This document shows positions 41,893 through 49,959 of a DNA stretch of 64,000 bases, piece after piece. Made by a program: the position numbers and the translations under genes. How positions within the stretch are numbered: position 1 is the first letter of the stretch; each line of letters opens with the position of its first letter. The notes beneath the pieces are model-generated. The model was not told the DNA's origin. It ran no database searches and was given only the letters and a program-made list of their open reading frames with translations. Source of the stretch: Nocardioidaceae bacterium (GTDB lineage: Bacteria > Actinomycetota > Actinomycetes > Propionibacteriales > Nocardioidaceae); contig JAGIBL010000006.1 of the NCBI GenBank assembly GCA_017744365.1, positions 62,001 through 126,000 of the forward strand, given 5' to 3'.

Positions 41893-43002
41893 ATGACGCC
41901 ACGACGCGGCGACAACCTCGACACCGTCTGGGACCGGCCGGCGCACACCAAGGCGAAGCACGACATCTTGGTGAAGTACCTGCAGGCCTGGTTCGCGATC
42001 ATGGGGGGCTCGTCGTGGGTCTCAAAGGCCGGGGTGCTCGACGGCTTCGCCGGACCGGGCGTGTACAGCGAAGGGGAGCCGGGATCGCCGGTGCTCGTCC
42101 TCAACGCCTTGCTCGATCACGCCCACTTCGGGCGCTGGGACGGCACCGAGTTCATCTTCCTCTTCAACGAGCAGGACCCCGAGCGGTACGCCTCGCTGGA
42201 CGCGGTCATCGCCGACCTGGCCAACGACCCGAGTCGACCGCTCCCGAAGAACATCAAGATTCACCCTGCGAATCGCAACTTCAGCGAGTTGGGCGAGGAA
42301 CTCCTGAACGGCGTGACCAACGGACTCATCCCACTCTTCGCGTTCGTCGATCCTTTCGGCTACAAGGACTGCTCGATGGACCTGATCCGTCGGCTCCTGC
42401 AGTACGACAAGGGAGAGCTGTTCATCTACTTTGACTTCAACAGCGTGAACCGTTTCGCAACGGCAGGCAACGTGGACGACCGCTTCGAGGAACTCTTCGG
42501 CTGCGACGACTTCAAGAACGCGCCAGCGAGCGGCGAGGAGCGCCGAATCTTCCTGCACGACCTGTACGAGAGCCAGCTCAGGAAAGTCTGCTCCTTTGCT
42601 CACGTCCGCAGCTTCGCGATGGTCAACGAGAAGGGGCGCATTGGCAACTACCTGTTCTTCTGCACTCGTGACCTCCAAGCCTTCGACCGAATGAAGGCAG
42701 CGATGTGGTCACTCGACAGGAGCGGCGAGTACCGATTCGAAGATCGACTTGCAGACCAAGAAGTGCTGTTCGATCCCGAACTCGACACTCGGCCGCTCCA
42801 GGACGAACTTGCTCTCCACTTCGCCGGTCGGACGGTCTCGATCGACGAGGTCGTGAACTACGTGATCGCCGATACGCCCTATTACAGCGGCCAGGTCAGA
42901 AGATCGACCCTGAAGCCGATGCAAGCCGACGGAAGGATCTCGTCACCGAATCAGGTCCGTCGAGGGACGTATCCGGCTGGCACTCTGATCACGTTTCCCT
43001 AG
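41893..43002 (+). CDS. tcmP: Three-Cys-motif partner protein TcmP
   Basis: A 369-residue protein of the TcmP family (TIGR04474), named for its regular pairing with Gp37/Gp68 three-Cys proteins. The N-terminal half looks like a Rossmann methyltransferase: AKHDILVKYLQAW, then motif-I-like VLDGFAGPGVYSEG (Asp50 to Gly56), then motif-IV-like FVDPFGYKDC (Asp153-Pro154). The last 80 residues resemble a winged helix. Methyl transfer is inferred from these motifs and not shown for the family as far as I know. The gene is tail-to-tail with its partner, with one base between the stops, so the pair has separate promoters. It is the first gene of the element. Confidence 0.85.
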   Translation: MTPRRGDNLDTVWDRPAHTKAKHDILVKYLQAWFAIMGGSSWVSKAGVLDGFAGPGVYSEGEPGSPVLVLNALLDHAHFGRWDGTEFIFLFNEQDPERYASLDAVIADLANDPSRPLPKNIKIHPANRNFSELGEELLNGVTNGLIPLFAFVDPFGYKDCSMDLIRRLLQYDKGELFIYFDFNSVNRFATAGNVDDRFEELFGCDDFKNAPASGEERRIFLHDLYESQLRKVCSFAHVRSFAMVNEKGRIGNYLFFCTRDLQAFDRMKAAMWSLDRSGEYRFEDRLADQEVLFDPELDTRPLQDELALHFAGRTVSIDEVVNYVIADTPYYSGQVRRSTLKPMQADGRISSPNQVRRGTYPAGTLITFP

Positions 43003-43003
43003 A

Positions 43004-43750
43004 TCAAACACTCGCGAGCGCAGGCATGTCGTCCCAGGTACGGCCGTCGAGCTCGCGACCGTTGGCCTTCGGGGTACGACCGCCCCACTGCTTGAAGAAG
43101 AACGCAACCCCGGCCTCTCCGCACTGGTCACGGATGTCCTCGACCCACCACGATTCCATCGGCCTGGCCCGAGGCCCCGACTCACCACCCGCTATGACCC
43201 AGTCAATGCCCTGAAGGTTCAGGTCGGGAAGCGCCGTGAGCAGCGGCTCGCAAGACAGGAACCGCACCCTGGCCGGAGTTCGTCGCAGGTGGTCGATCCG
43301 GTCGACTGCGGCCGCCGACTCGACCGAGACGCCCATCCAAACGTTGTCGGGCCAGTCGAACTTGTCGGCGATCCGCTCAAGGCGAAGAGCACGCTTCGTC
43401 AGCACCTGATAGGTGTGCTGCGGCGTTTCCCGCATCACGTCGAACACGTCCTTGATGAAGTCGATCGGAACCTTCGCGTGGAACAGGTCAGACATGGAGT
43501 TCACGAACACGACCTTCGAGCCCGACCAGCGAAATGGCTCGACCAGCGACTTCGGATGCGTAGTGACAGCGAACCCAGGGCCGCTCGTAGCCGGGTTCCC
43601 ATCGTTCTGATACTTCTCGGCGCCCATAGCCTTAAGCCTCTTCGCGAGGGCAAGGGCGTAGCAGTTGTCGCACCCGGCCGCGACACGGTCGCAACCGGTC
43701 ACTGGATTCCAGGTGACCTCGGTCCATTCGATTGCGCTCTGAGTGGCCAT
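43004..43750 (-). CDS. Phage Gp37/Gp68-family three-Cys protein (DUF5131)
   Basis: A 248-residue member of the Gp37/Gp68 family (PF07505). Near the N-terminus it has WNPVTGCDRVAAGCDNCYA, with Cys20, Cys27 and Cys30 (C-X6-C-X2-C), the family's cluster motif. This resembles a radical-SAM iron-sulfur motif with a wider first gap; the partial barrel pattern that follows (FVNSMSDLFH, GVSVES, FLSCEPLL, WVIAGGESG) fits. Start ATG at 43750 has AGAAGG upstream. A perfect LexA box 15 bp before the start indicates DNA-damage induction. Reaction unknown; a nucleic-acid-modifying or repair role with TcmP is inference. Confidence 0.88.
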   Translation of the reverse strand: MATQSAIEWTEVTWNPVTGCDRVAAGCDNCYALALAKRLKAMGAEKYQNDGNPATSGPGFAVTTHPKSLVEPFRWSGSKVVFVNSMSDLFHAKVPIDFIKDVFDVMRETPQHTYQVLTKRALRLERIADKFDWPDNVWMGVSVESAAAVDRIDHLRRTPARVRFLSCEPLLTALPDLNLQGIDWVIAGGESGPRARPMESWWVEDIRDQCGEAGVAFFFKQWGGRTPKANGRELDGRTWDDMPALASV

Positions 43751-43764
43751 GACATTCGCCTTCT

Positions 43765-43780
43765 TCGAACATATGTTCGA
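43765..43780. promoter_or_regulatory. LexA (SOS) box before the Gp37/Gp68 gene
   Basis: TCGAACATATGTTCGA is a perfect 16-bp palindrome and a full match to the actinobacterial SOS-box consensus (TCGAAC-N4-GTTCGA). It lies 15 bp upstream of the start codon of the Gp37/Gp68 gene and reads into its promoter region. Confidence 0.85.
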
Positions 43781-43932
43781 CTCACGAACAACTCTAGTCT
43801 CAAGTCTGCCCCATGTCGAGGCCGATCTGGCAGTCTTCCGGAATACGTGCGGGTCATCCTCATCAGCGGTCTCCACGTCTTGGTGGACAACCCCGACCGC
43901 GGCCTCGCGCCCCGAGCACGCCGCGACCTGGC

Positions 43933-44164
43933 ATGGCGCACGCAGAAGGCCGAATGGACCTCCCGGACATCGACGCGGCACTCATGCCGGTCGGCGGTGC
44001 CCTCCTTGGACTTCTGCAAGCATCTGGAGAACCCCGATCTCGACGATGCCGCAGTCACCGACGAATCCGCTCGACGGGTTCTACTCATGCTTGGCATGAG
44101 CGCCTCCGACGCGTGTGAACTCGTCTCGCGACCACTCCCGCAGCTTCCGCACCTGGAGGCTTGA
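43933..44164 (+). pseudogene. Possible frameshifted small gene
   Basis: From ATG 43933 one frame reads a natural-looking protein start (MAHAEGRMDLPDIDAALMPV...LLGLLQAS) to about 44028. The next frame then continues naturally (NPDLDDAAVTDESARRVLLML ...) to TGA at 44162-44164. The first frame becomes Arg/Ser-rich after 44030. This suggests a single-base indel near 44025-44035. I do not recognise the product. The rest of 43781-44208 shows no other credible gene. Confidence 0.35.
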
Positions 44165-44208
44165 CCAACGAAATGCCGACTCACCTTGTCGAAGCGAGAA
44201 GCGAGTCT

Positions 44209-44604
44209 TCAGGCACCATTGGGGTCGAGCTCAACTAGAAAGTCCTTGGCTAGCGATATCCATTCCTCTGGCGAGGCGCCGGAAACCCATATCTCGAGGT
44301 ATTCCTCGGCTGTCAGGCCGCGCGGACTCGCTGGCAGCGAGTCAGTGTCGTACCCGTGAAACGGCGACGTGCGCTTCAGTTGCCACAGCAACTCGCGCGG
44401 CTGACTCGACCGTCCATGCCCGCCGACCTCAAACAGTGGGAATGCAGCCGGATTGCGCCGTGCTGGGGCCCACCTCGCCCAGGCTCTGTAGAACGGGAGC
44501 TCCCAGGTCAGATGGCTGTACTTGAAGGGGCCCTGGAAGCCCGCGGCAACCAGGCCTGCCATCAAGCCCTCGGCTGTATTGCGGAGGCGTTGCTGCTTGG
44601 TCAC
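44209..44604 (-). CDS. Hypothetical protein
   Basis: A 131-residue protein from GTG at 44604, not recognised. It is basic and aromatic-rich in the first half (SHLTWELPFYRAWARWAPAR) and acidic at the end. No signal or membrane segment is seen. TAGGTT lies six bases before the GTG with no ribosome binding site, so it may be leaderless. Codon use fits a real gene. It lies alone on the minus strand between a broken gene and the GNAT gene. Confidence 0.6.
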   Translation of the reverse strand: MTKQQRLRNTAEGLMAGLVAAGFQGPFKYSHLTWELPFYRAWARWAPARRNPAAFPLFEVGGHGRSSQPRELLWQLKRTSPFHGYDTDSLPASPRGLTAEEYLEIWVSGASPEEWISLAKDFLVELDPNGA

Positions 44605-44730
44605 CCAACGAACCTATCCGAGTCGCGAAACCTGTCCGTTGCCTCGCAGCGAGACCTCGCCACCTGACAGTCGCTAACGAGGCCAGTTGCCGGGCCGCCG
44701 ACGAGTCGCGACTTCGGTACCTTGCCTGGC

Positions 44731-45276
44731 ATGGACATCAAGTACGTATCGACAGATGTCGAAAGACTCGAGGTTCGTGACTTTCTCGCCGAACACATCC
44801 CGGGTATTGCCCAGACGGCAGTGCCGGCAACAGCAATGGACAGCGCCTACGCCCCGCTGGTGGCGGCAATCCGAAGCGAAGAGAACACAATCGTCGCGGC
44901 GGCGCTGACTTGCCGGGCTCAAGTTGCGGCTGGAGCCTCGATGACAGGCATCGGACGCCAGATGTTCGGCACGGCTCTCGACAAGCATTCCGAGCTCGAC
45001 CTGCTCGCGGTGGCCCCGCAAGCACGCGGCGCCGGCCTGGGTACAGCATTGGTCAACGACCTACAAGGAGAACTCGTCAGCAACGGGGTGCGCGTGTGGT
45101 TCGGCAACGTCACGGAGGATCTTGAGGTCGACAAGCTCAGGGGGTTCTACGCCAGGCTTGGTTTCACCGTGCTCGGCGACGGGCAGCCCCTTCCTCCCCT
45201 GCTGGGCAAGCAATGGGTGCCGCCGTTCGCCGAGATGCCGGCCTTCTTCTTCTACAAGTTGTTGCCGAAGCAGTGA
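44731..45276 (+). CDS. GNAT-family N-acetyltransferase
   Basis: A 181-residue protein of the GNAT fold. The acetyl-CoA loop follows LDLLAVAPQARGAGLGTAL (R/Q-X-X-G-X-G/A near residue 97), and LRGFYARLGFTVLGDG is the usual C-terminal GNAT segment. ATG at 44731 is preferred to TTG at 44722. TACCTT lies seven bases upstream of the ATG without a ribosome binding site, so the message may be leaderless. Substrate unknown; a stand-alone cargo gene. Confidence 0.8.
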   Translation: MDIKYVSTDVERLEVRDFLAEHIPGIAQTAVPATAMDSAYAPLVAAIRSEENTIVAAALTCRAQVAAGASMTGIGRQMFGTALDKHSELDLLAVAPQARGAGLGTALVNDLQGELVSNGVRVWFGNVTEDLEVDKLRGFYARLGFTVLGDGQPLPPLLGKQWVPPFAEMPAFFFYKLLPKQ

Positions 45277-45334
45277 AGCCGATGGAACGCGCTTCAGCCG
45301 AGCACCAAGCGGTGTTCTCGGTGACTTCAGCGAC

Positions 45335-45838
45335 TTGTACGACCAGTGTCACGGCTTCGAGAGTGGCGGCTTCGCCGAGTTCAGAACGGATCCGCTAGTT
45401 GCGTTGCTCCGCTGGCCGGACGATGTCGTCGAACAGTGGCTCTTCGATTTTGCGAACTGGGGCCCGTTTCTTGATGACTACGGGCATATCGACCTGACCT
45501 TGCTTCACTGGGAGGAAGAGGTACTGCCAGCCCGGGCGTTCCTCATCATGACCACCGGCCGTTCTGACGCTGACCTGCTCGACTACTTCGCGGCTGACGC
45601 CGACCGCCAATCAGAGATTCGGAGCGATCAGGGAGTACCGCAGCACTGGGAGCGCGCGGGCACGTGGCTCCGGAGCCCTCTTCTAATCGACCGGAGCCTT
45701 GTCAATCCTTCCGCCGATGGCCTGGAAGTCATCGAGGGCCGCACCCGCGTCGGCGTGCTACGCGGATTCCTGACGGCCGGTCGTCAAGTTGCGCCGTTTC
45801 ACAAGGCCTGGGTCGCCAGAAAGGCAGACGAGCCCTAG
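45335..45838 (+). CDS. Hypothetical protein, N-terminus uncertain
   Basis: The open frame codes a natural-looking acidic protein (SDLYDQCHGFESGGFAEF ... VVEQWLFDFANWGPFLDDYG ...) of about 168 residues from a TTG at 45335. No ATG or GTG fits this frame. An ATG at 45282 begins a short natural-looking start (MERASAEHQAVF) in another frame that meets this frame near 45312-45325. A single-base indel there would make one protein of about 186 residues. So this is either a TTG-started gene or a frameshifted one. Product not recognised. Confidence 0.5.
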   Translation: MYDQCHGFESGGFAEFRTDPLVALLRWPDDVVEQWLFDFANWGPFLDDYGHIDLTLLHWEEEVLPARAFLIMTTGRSDADLLDYFAADADRQSEIRSDQGVPQHWERAGTWLRSPLLIDRSLVNPSADGLEVIEGRTRVGVLRGFLTAGRQVAPFHKAWVARKADEP

Positions 45839-45847
45839 GCCGGCGGG

Positions 45848-48319
45848 TCATCGGCGGCGCGTCTTGGGAGGTCGCTTAGCTGACGGAGGCGGGCGGTTCT
45901 GGAACGCCTCGGGAGGCCGAAGGCGATCCAGGAGCGGCTTGAGTGCGTCAGGTAGTTCGCCAACGTGACCGTCATAGCTGACGTGCACCAGTTCGCGACT
46001 CGCCTGGTCGAACACGAAAAGAGCCCCGCGCGGCAGGCCCAACTGGTGCTTCTTTAGGCGGAGATACCGCTCCTGATCCGCGATCGTGGCCGCAAGATCA
46101 ACGACGCCCGTTGGGTGCGTTGACCAGACAAGAAGCCAGCCGTCGGCGGCGTTGGTCATTTGGGTGACCGGAACCGCGACCTGCCGGCTGCGCCCGGGGT
46201 GCGGGTTGTCGAGGAGAATGTTCGCTTGGGTTGCGATCTGCTCCTGGAAAGCCGTGGACCCGCTGAGAAGAGTCGCCCCCAGGCTTAGCGCACCAAAGAC
46301 GCCGCGCTTCATGACCTCGTCGATGAGTGGGCCCGCTGGTGAGTGAATCATCGTCGGCTTCGGCACAATCGGCCCGCCTGCTCGGCCCTTGGAGTAGTGC
46401 CATGCGTCGAGCTGGTCAGTCCTACTGGTGACAAAGGCGACCCCCTGCTCGCGGAACCGCCGGCGAGAAGCAGGGGTGGGATGACCGGTGAACGGGAATG
46501 TCCTGTGCACTTCGTCGGGGTCGGGCTCGGCCCAGAGCATGCCGTCGAAGAACAGTAGAAACAGGTCGAGTTCGTCCGGAGCCATGAAGATGCGAGTCGT
46601 CAGCGGATCGCGCCGGCGCCGGAGGTACAAGAGGAACTCGGCAGGCCTGTCTACGAGTTCGCTGATCAACTCTAGATCGTGAAGGGAGACAGTCCAAGGG
46701 ATACTCGCGGGGTCGATCAGTCCAGCGCGCACCAGTTCAGCTGTTGCGGTGGTGACGCTCATGAGGTCGTCCAGACTGACTGCCACAGTGTGGATCTCAC
46801 GGATGTGGGACAGGTCGACCCATCCGTCGTCGGTGCGCACTCCCCCGTCGCGTTCAATGAGGGCGCCCAACCGCCCCGCTTGATCGGCAGCCTTGGTGAT
46901 GATGCTGGTTAAGTCAGTTCGCAGGCGTTGGGTCTTCCCCGCCTTGGCAACTGCGCTGACGGCGCCTGCCTTGTCCTCCACGACAAGGGCCACGTCATCG
47001 ACTACGACTAGGTGATCGCCCTCGACCCTCTTGCTGTACTTGGTCGGATCACCTTCCTGATCCTCGGCCTGGCTAGCAGGAATGAAGTAGTTGAACGCAT
47101 CCCTGAACACAGCGTTGGCCGGGAGCACTCGTTCGAGGGCCGCGTGTACCCGCGCTTCAACGAGATCCCCCCGATGGTTCTGATACGTCTCCCAGACTTC
47201 GGTGGTCTTCAGATACTCCTCGAGGTTCTCCTTGACCGCATCAGCTGAAAGCGTGTGGTGAGGGAGCAGGACGCGGTCACCGTCAGCCGCGATGAAGGGG
47301 CGCGGTCGCAGGGGATTGTCTCCGGCTATGAATGCTTCGACGACATCCGCTGGAGTCTGTCCTGAGATATCGACCGTGAACCGTTCGACAACCGCACGCA
47401 CGCGGAGCTCCTCGAGCCCGGACTCAGCAATAACCTCCGCAACCGGAACAGTTGACGCTTCCTGGTTAGGCTCGAAGAAGGCTCCAACCGCCTCAAGCCA
47501 ACGGGCGCGCAGTTCTGCCTTGAGTTCTTCACTAGGCTCGGCATCTTCGTCACTCGCAGAGTCGCTCAGTGCGGCTTCTCGGAGACTGTTGACGGCTTCA
47601 GCGAAGGTCGCACCGCGGTCGTTGATCTGATCCTGTTGGATCTCGTGCACGACAGTTAGAACCCGGATTGCGTCGTGTGCGTCGAAGCCGAGCCCGGCAA
47701 CCAATTCTTCGCGCACAGCCACGACACCGTCGAGAAGGTCGGTCACAGTGCGCTCAGCCATGTCGGCGTATGAAGTGTTGCGAATCAACACTTGCGACCC
47801 TCGCGCCAACATCGAGATGAACGCGAGCTTGTCCGACCGATCGGCGGTCATCGCGGCCCGAAGGTGCGACAGGTTGAACAGGAGGTCCAAGTCGTCCTTG
47901 GCATGTGAGATCAGCTCACTCATCTCCTGCACCTCTGGGGCTGGGCCGGTCGGCGGACCGCCCGCCTGCGCCTCAGCGGAGAGGGCGATCAGGGCGAGCA
48001 ACTCGACATGGGCGGCGGACGCGTCCGGATCCACGTGGTACTCGCCATCGCGCATCCACGGGAGCACCGCCATCCGCGCTGCTTCGATCAGCGAAACCGC
48101 ACCAAACCTGCGCGCGCGCTCGACAAATTCTTGCAACCTCGCGTCGAACTGATCCTGTATCGAACCCGCACGGTCCTCGGAGCCTCCAAGCGAGTTCAGG
48201 ATCGCCTCAAGGTCGTGCATCTGCCCCAAGAAGTGTTCGGCGTGCACGTCAAGAACAGGGGCGTTCAACTTCGCCTTCTTCTGCCTCTTGTTGCGAGCAG
48301 CCCTGCGCTTGTTCGTCAC
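45848..48319 (-). CDS. Large protein with a PD-(D/E)XK-like nuclease centre, unknown function
   Basis: An 823-residue protein from GTG at 48319. The N-terminus is strongly basic (KRRAARNKRQKKAK). Residues 20-370 are mostly helical and not recognised. The centre has a nuclease-like pattern: Glu388 in RGDLVEARVHAAL, Asp435 in VEGDHLVVVDD, then Glu448-Asp449-Lys450 in VVEDKAG, matching E-D-(E)XK of NERD/restriction-like folds. The C-terminal 350 residues are unrecognised, with a Pro/Arg/Lys-rich tail. No helicase or ATPase motif is seen. As the largest cargo gene of the island, a defence role against other mobile DNA is a reasonable guess, not shown. Confidence 0.75.
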   Translation of the reverse strand: MTNKRRAARNKRQKKAKLNAPVLDVHAEHFLGQMHDLEAILNSLGGSEDRAGSIQDQFDARLQEFVERARRFGAVSLIEAARMAVLPWMRDGEYHVDPDASAAHVELLALIALSAEAQAGGPPTGPAPEVQEMSELISHAKDDLDLLFNLSHLRAAMTADRSDKLAFISMLARGSQVLIRNTSYADMAERTVTDLLDGVVAVREELVAGLGFDAHDAIRVLTVVHEIQQDQINDRGATFAEAVNSLREAALSDSASDEDAEPSEELKAELRARWLEAVGAFFEPNQEASTVPVAEVIAESGLEELRVRAVVERFTVDISGQTPADVVEAFIAGDNPLRPRPFIAADGDRVLLPHHTLSADAVKENLEEYLKTTEVWETYQNHRGDLVEARVHAALERVLPANAVFRDAFNYFIPASQAEDQEGDPTKYSKRVEGDHLVVVDDVALVVEDKAGAVSAVAKAGKTQRLRTDLTSIITKAADQAGRLGALIERDGGVRTDDGWVDLSHIREIHTVAVSLDDLMSVTTATAELVRAGLIDPASIPWTVSLHDLELISELVDRPAEFLLYLRRRRDPLTTRIFMAPDELDLFLLFFDGMLWAEPDPDEVHRTFPFTGHPTPASRRRFREQGVAFVTSRTDQLDAWHYSKGRAGGPIVPKPTMIHSPAGPLIDEVMKRGVFGALSLGATLLSGSTAFQEQIATQANILLDNPHPGRSRQVAVPVTQMTNAADGWLLVWSTHPTGVVDLAATIADQERYLRLKKHQLGLPRGALFVFDQASRELVHVSYDGHVGELPDALKPLLDRLRPPEAFQNRPPPSAKRPPKTRRR

Positions 48320-48489
48320 AGATCAAGATCACCACATGCACCCGACGCTCGCCGAGTGCATTTTGGACCGGCCGAGACGGCTAAGGAGTCTTGCGTTGGT
48401 TTCGGCGCTCCTGCGCCAACTTCGTCAGGCGCTCCTGCATCGCGGATTCGACCCGCGCCGCGAAGTCGGCCGGAGCCTCACCCGGCGCG

Positions 48490-48750
48490 GCTGTCACCGG
48501 CGGCAGTACGGCGGTCGGAGACCTCATCCAAACGGGCACGCCGGTCGGCACGGCGCTGGCGGCTCCCCCGAAGCCTGTCGAGATCATCGGCCACCTGCTT
48601 CCGCCGGCCCTGAAATGGAAGTTGCTCTTCGACAAGCAGCGTAAGAACCCCAAGTACCTCGCGGACGGCGACGTGGTCGAGCTGGAGGTGCGCACGGCAG
48701 ACGGGACGCTGGACCTGGGCAGGCAGCGCACAGTCATTCGGTTCGCCTGA
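48490..48750 (+). pseudogene. C-terminal remnant of a fumarylacetoacetate hydrolase-family gene
   Basis: The frame ending at 48750 reads VGDLIQTGTPVGTALAAPP and later YLADGDVVELEVRTADGTLD with GRQRTVIRFA, the C-terminal signature of FAH-family enzymes (GDLI-x-TGTP and DGDVVE). The N-terminal catalytic part is absent; upstream codons are Arg/Ser-rich noise. Likely debris from an earlier recombination. Confidence 0.55.
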
Positions 48751-48789
48751 CCCGCCGCGGAACCGGAGCAACCGGAGCATCCGGAGACG

Positions 48790-48894
48790 GGCCCGCGCTA
48801 CGTGCCGTCGGGGGCGAACGAACTCGGGCTCGGCTTCGAGCACGGCCTCGTCGACGAGTACCAAGACACCAACCACCTCCAGTACGCGACGTGA
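48790..48894 (+). pseudogene. Remnant of a UvrD-like helicase
   Basis: Thirty-four codons in one frame contain LVDEYQDTNHLQY, which matches UvrD/Rep helicase motif II (Walker B, DEYQDTN). It is followed at once by TGA, with no other helicase motif around. It lies 40 bp after the FAH remnant in the same frame. Debris, not a functional gene. Confidence 0.5.
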
Positions 48895-48928
48895 ACAACC
48901 TGATCATCGACACCTACCGGGCCCCGCT

Positions 48929-48960
48929 CGTGGATCGCGTGAAAACACGCTCGATCCACG
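48929..48960. repeat. Strong hairpin with AAAA loop
   Basis: CGTGGATCG (48929-48937) pairs with CGATCCACG (48952-48960), and CGTG (48938-48941) pairs with CACG (48946-48949), around an AAAA loop with a 2-nt bulge. It may be a terminator, a plasmid-type origin structure or a transfer origin. About 260 bp from here to 49222 contain no credible gene. Confidence 0.5.
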
Positions 48961-49222
48961 CTCTGGCACGCCTGCGACGGGGACGCCGACTAGTCCAACC
49001 GTTCCCGCGAACCGCGCTCTTGGATCGGCCCTCGCGCGCACGGGACTCCGGGGATCTAGTACCTACAACCCCGGCTAGGCGGCTTCCACGGCCCGGAATC
49101 GACCGCCCTCGTTCGTAGGGTCTGCCGACGTGACCACCAAGACAGGGACGACCCGGACGGCGCTGCCGCACAGCAATCGTGTGGTTTCGCTGCGCACCCT
49201 TCGCGCGCAGGCGTTGAGCGAT

Positions 49223-49531
49223 TCAGAACAGCACCCGGAGGTCGGCGACGTCAGGGGCGTCGAGCAGACCGGAAACTCGGCCCTCCAGGTCAGTGAGAGT
49301 TGCCTCGATGCCGCTGAGCCGTGCGGCGAGGTCACGGTAGGGATCAGCAGCGAGGGCACGATGGCGATCGGCCGCCCCAGGACCGGCCTGATGGACCCAC
49401 CGGCGAACGGACTCCTCGGAGCATCCGACCTCTCGCGCGACCGACGCACAGGAGGCGTTCGGGTCCGACCAGTACATCTCCACTGCCCGATCCCGAACCT
49501 CCCGCGCGTACGGGCGAGGACCGAGGCGCAT
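49223..49531 (-). CDS. Small transposase-like helix-turn-helix protein
   Basis: A 102-residue protein. Residues about 8-48 form a transposase orfA-type helix-turn-helix (YAREVRDRAVEMYW, then CASVAREVGCSEESVRRWVH), and the C-terminus is a short amphipathic helix that may dimerise (LAARLSGIEATLTDLEGRV). No catalytic partner orfB follows. Its ATG overlaps the stop of the AlpA-like gene as TGATG, so the two are translated together and may be a regulatory pair of the element. Confidence 0.65.
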   Translation of the reverse strand: MRLGPRPYAREVRDRAVEMYWSDPNASCASVAREVGCSEESVRRWVHQAGPGAADRHRALAADPYRDLAARLSGIEATLTDLEGRVSGLLDAPDVADLRVLF

Positions 49532-49743
49532 CACTTCTCCACCTCCGAGGCCGCCGTGAGCTGCGAGTCGATGAAGTGGTCGATGGAGCTGGCCAGGACG
49601 AAGCTGCGGGCCCCGACCTTGATGCCCTGGAGCTTCCCCTCCGTCACCAGCTTCCAGATCGTCGTGCGCCCCACGCCGCCCAGCCGGGATCGCGCCTCGG
49701 CGATCGACAGCAGGTCGGTGGTCGCGTTCTCGAAATCATTCAT
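49531..49743 (-). CDS. AlpA/excisionase-type DNA-binding protein
   Basis: A 70-residue protein of the helix_turn_helix_17 (AlpA/Xis) type: LLSIAEARSRLGGVGRTTIWKLVTEGKL followed by GIKVGARSFVLASSIDHFI. Such small MerR-like proteins control integrase or serve as excision factors in satellites. It is divergent from the P-loop gene, so it may control the right-hand module. Confidence 0.75.
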   Translation of the reverse strand: MNDFENATTDLLSIAEARSRLGGVGRTTIWKLVTEGKLQGIKVGARSFVLASSIDHFIDSQLTAASEVEK

Positions 49744-49959
49744 GCGACGGATGGTGCCGTCCGCGTCGCCTTTGTGTCGCGGGCTGCGCTCCTGCCGCCA
49801 CCGCCGCTCCGTCCGTGCCGGCCGCCGATGCCGTCGGTGTTCGCGCAGGAGTGGACGCAAGCAGTTCCGATAGCCGACCCTCCCCGACACCTCGCACCAA
49901 CGGCGCATCAACCGACCGTCGAGAACCAACACACCAACACGAACCGAGAGGCAACACCA

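Noticed and set aside
43699-44184. A 161-codon leftward open frame covering the LexA box region
   Set aside because: Ser/Arg-rich noise, and it overlaps the well-supported Gp37/Gp68 start and SOS box.
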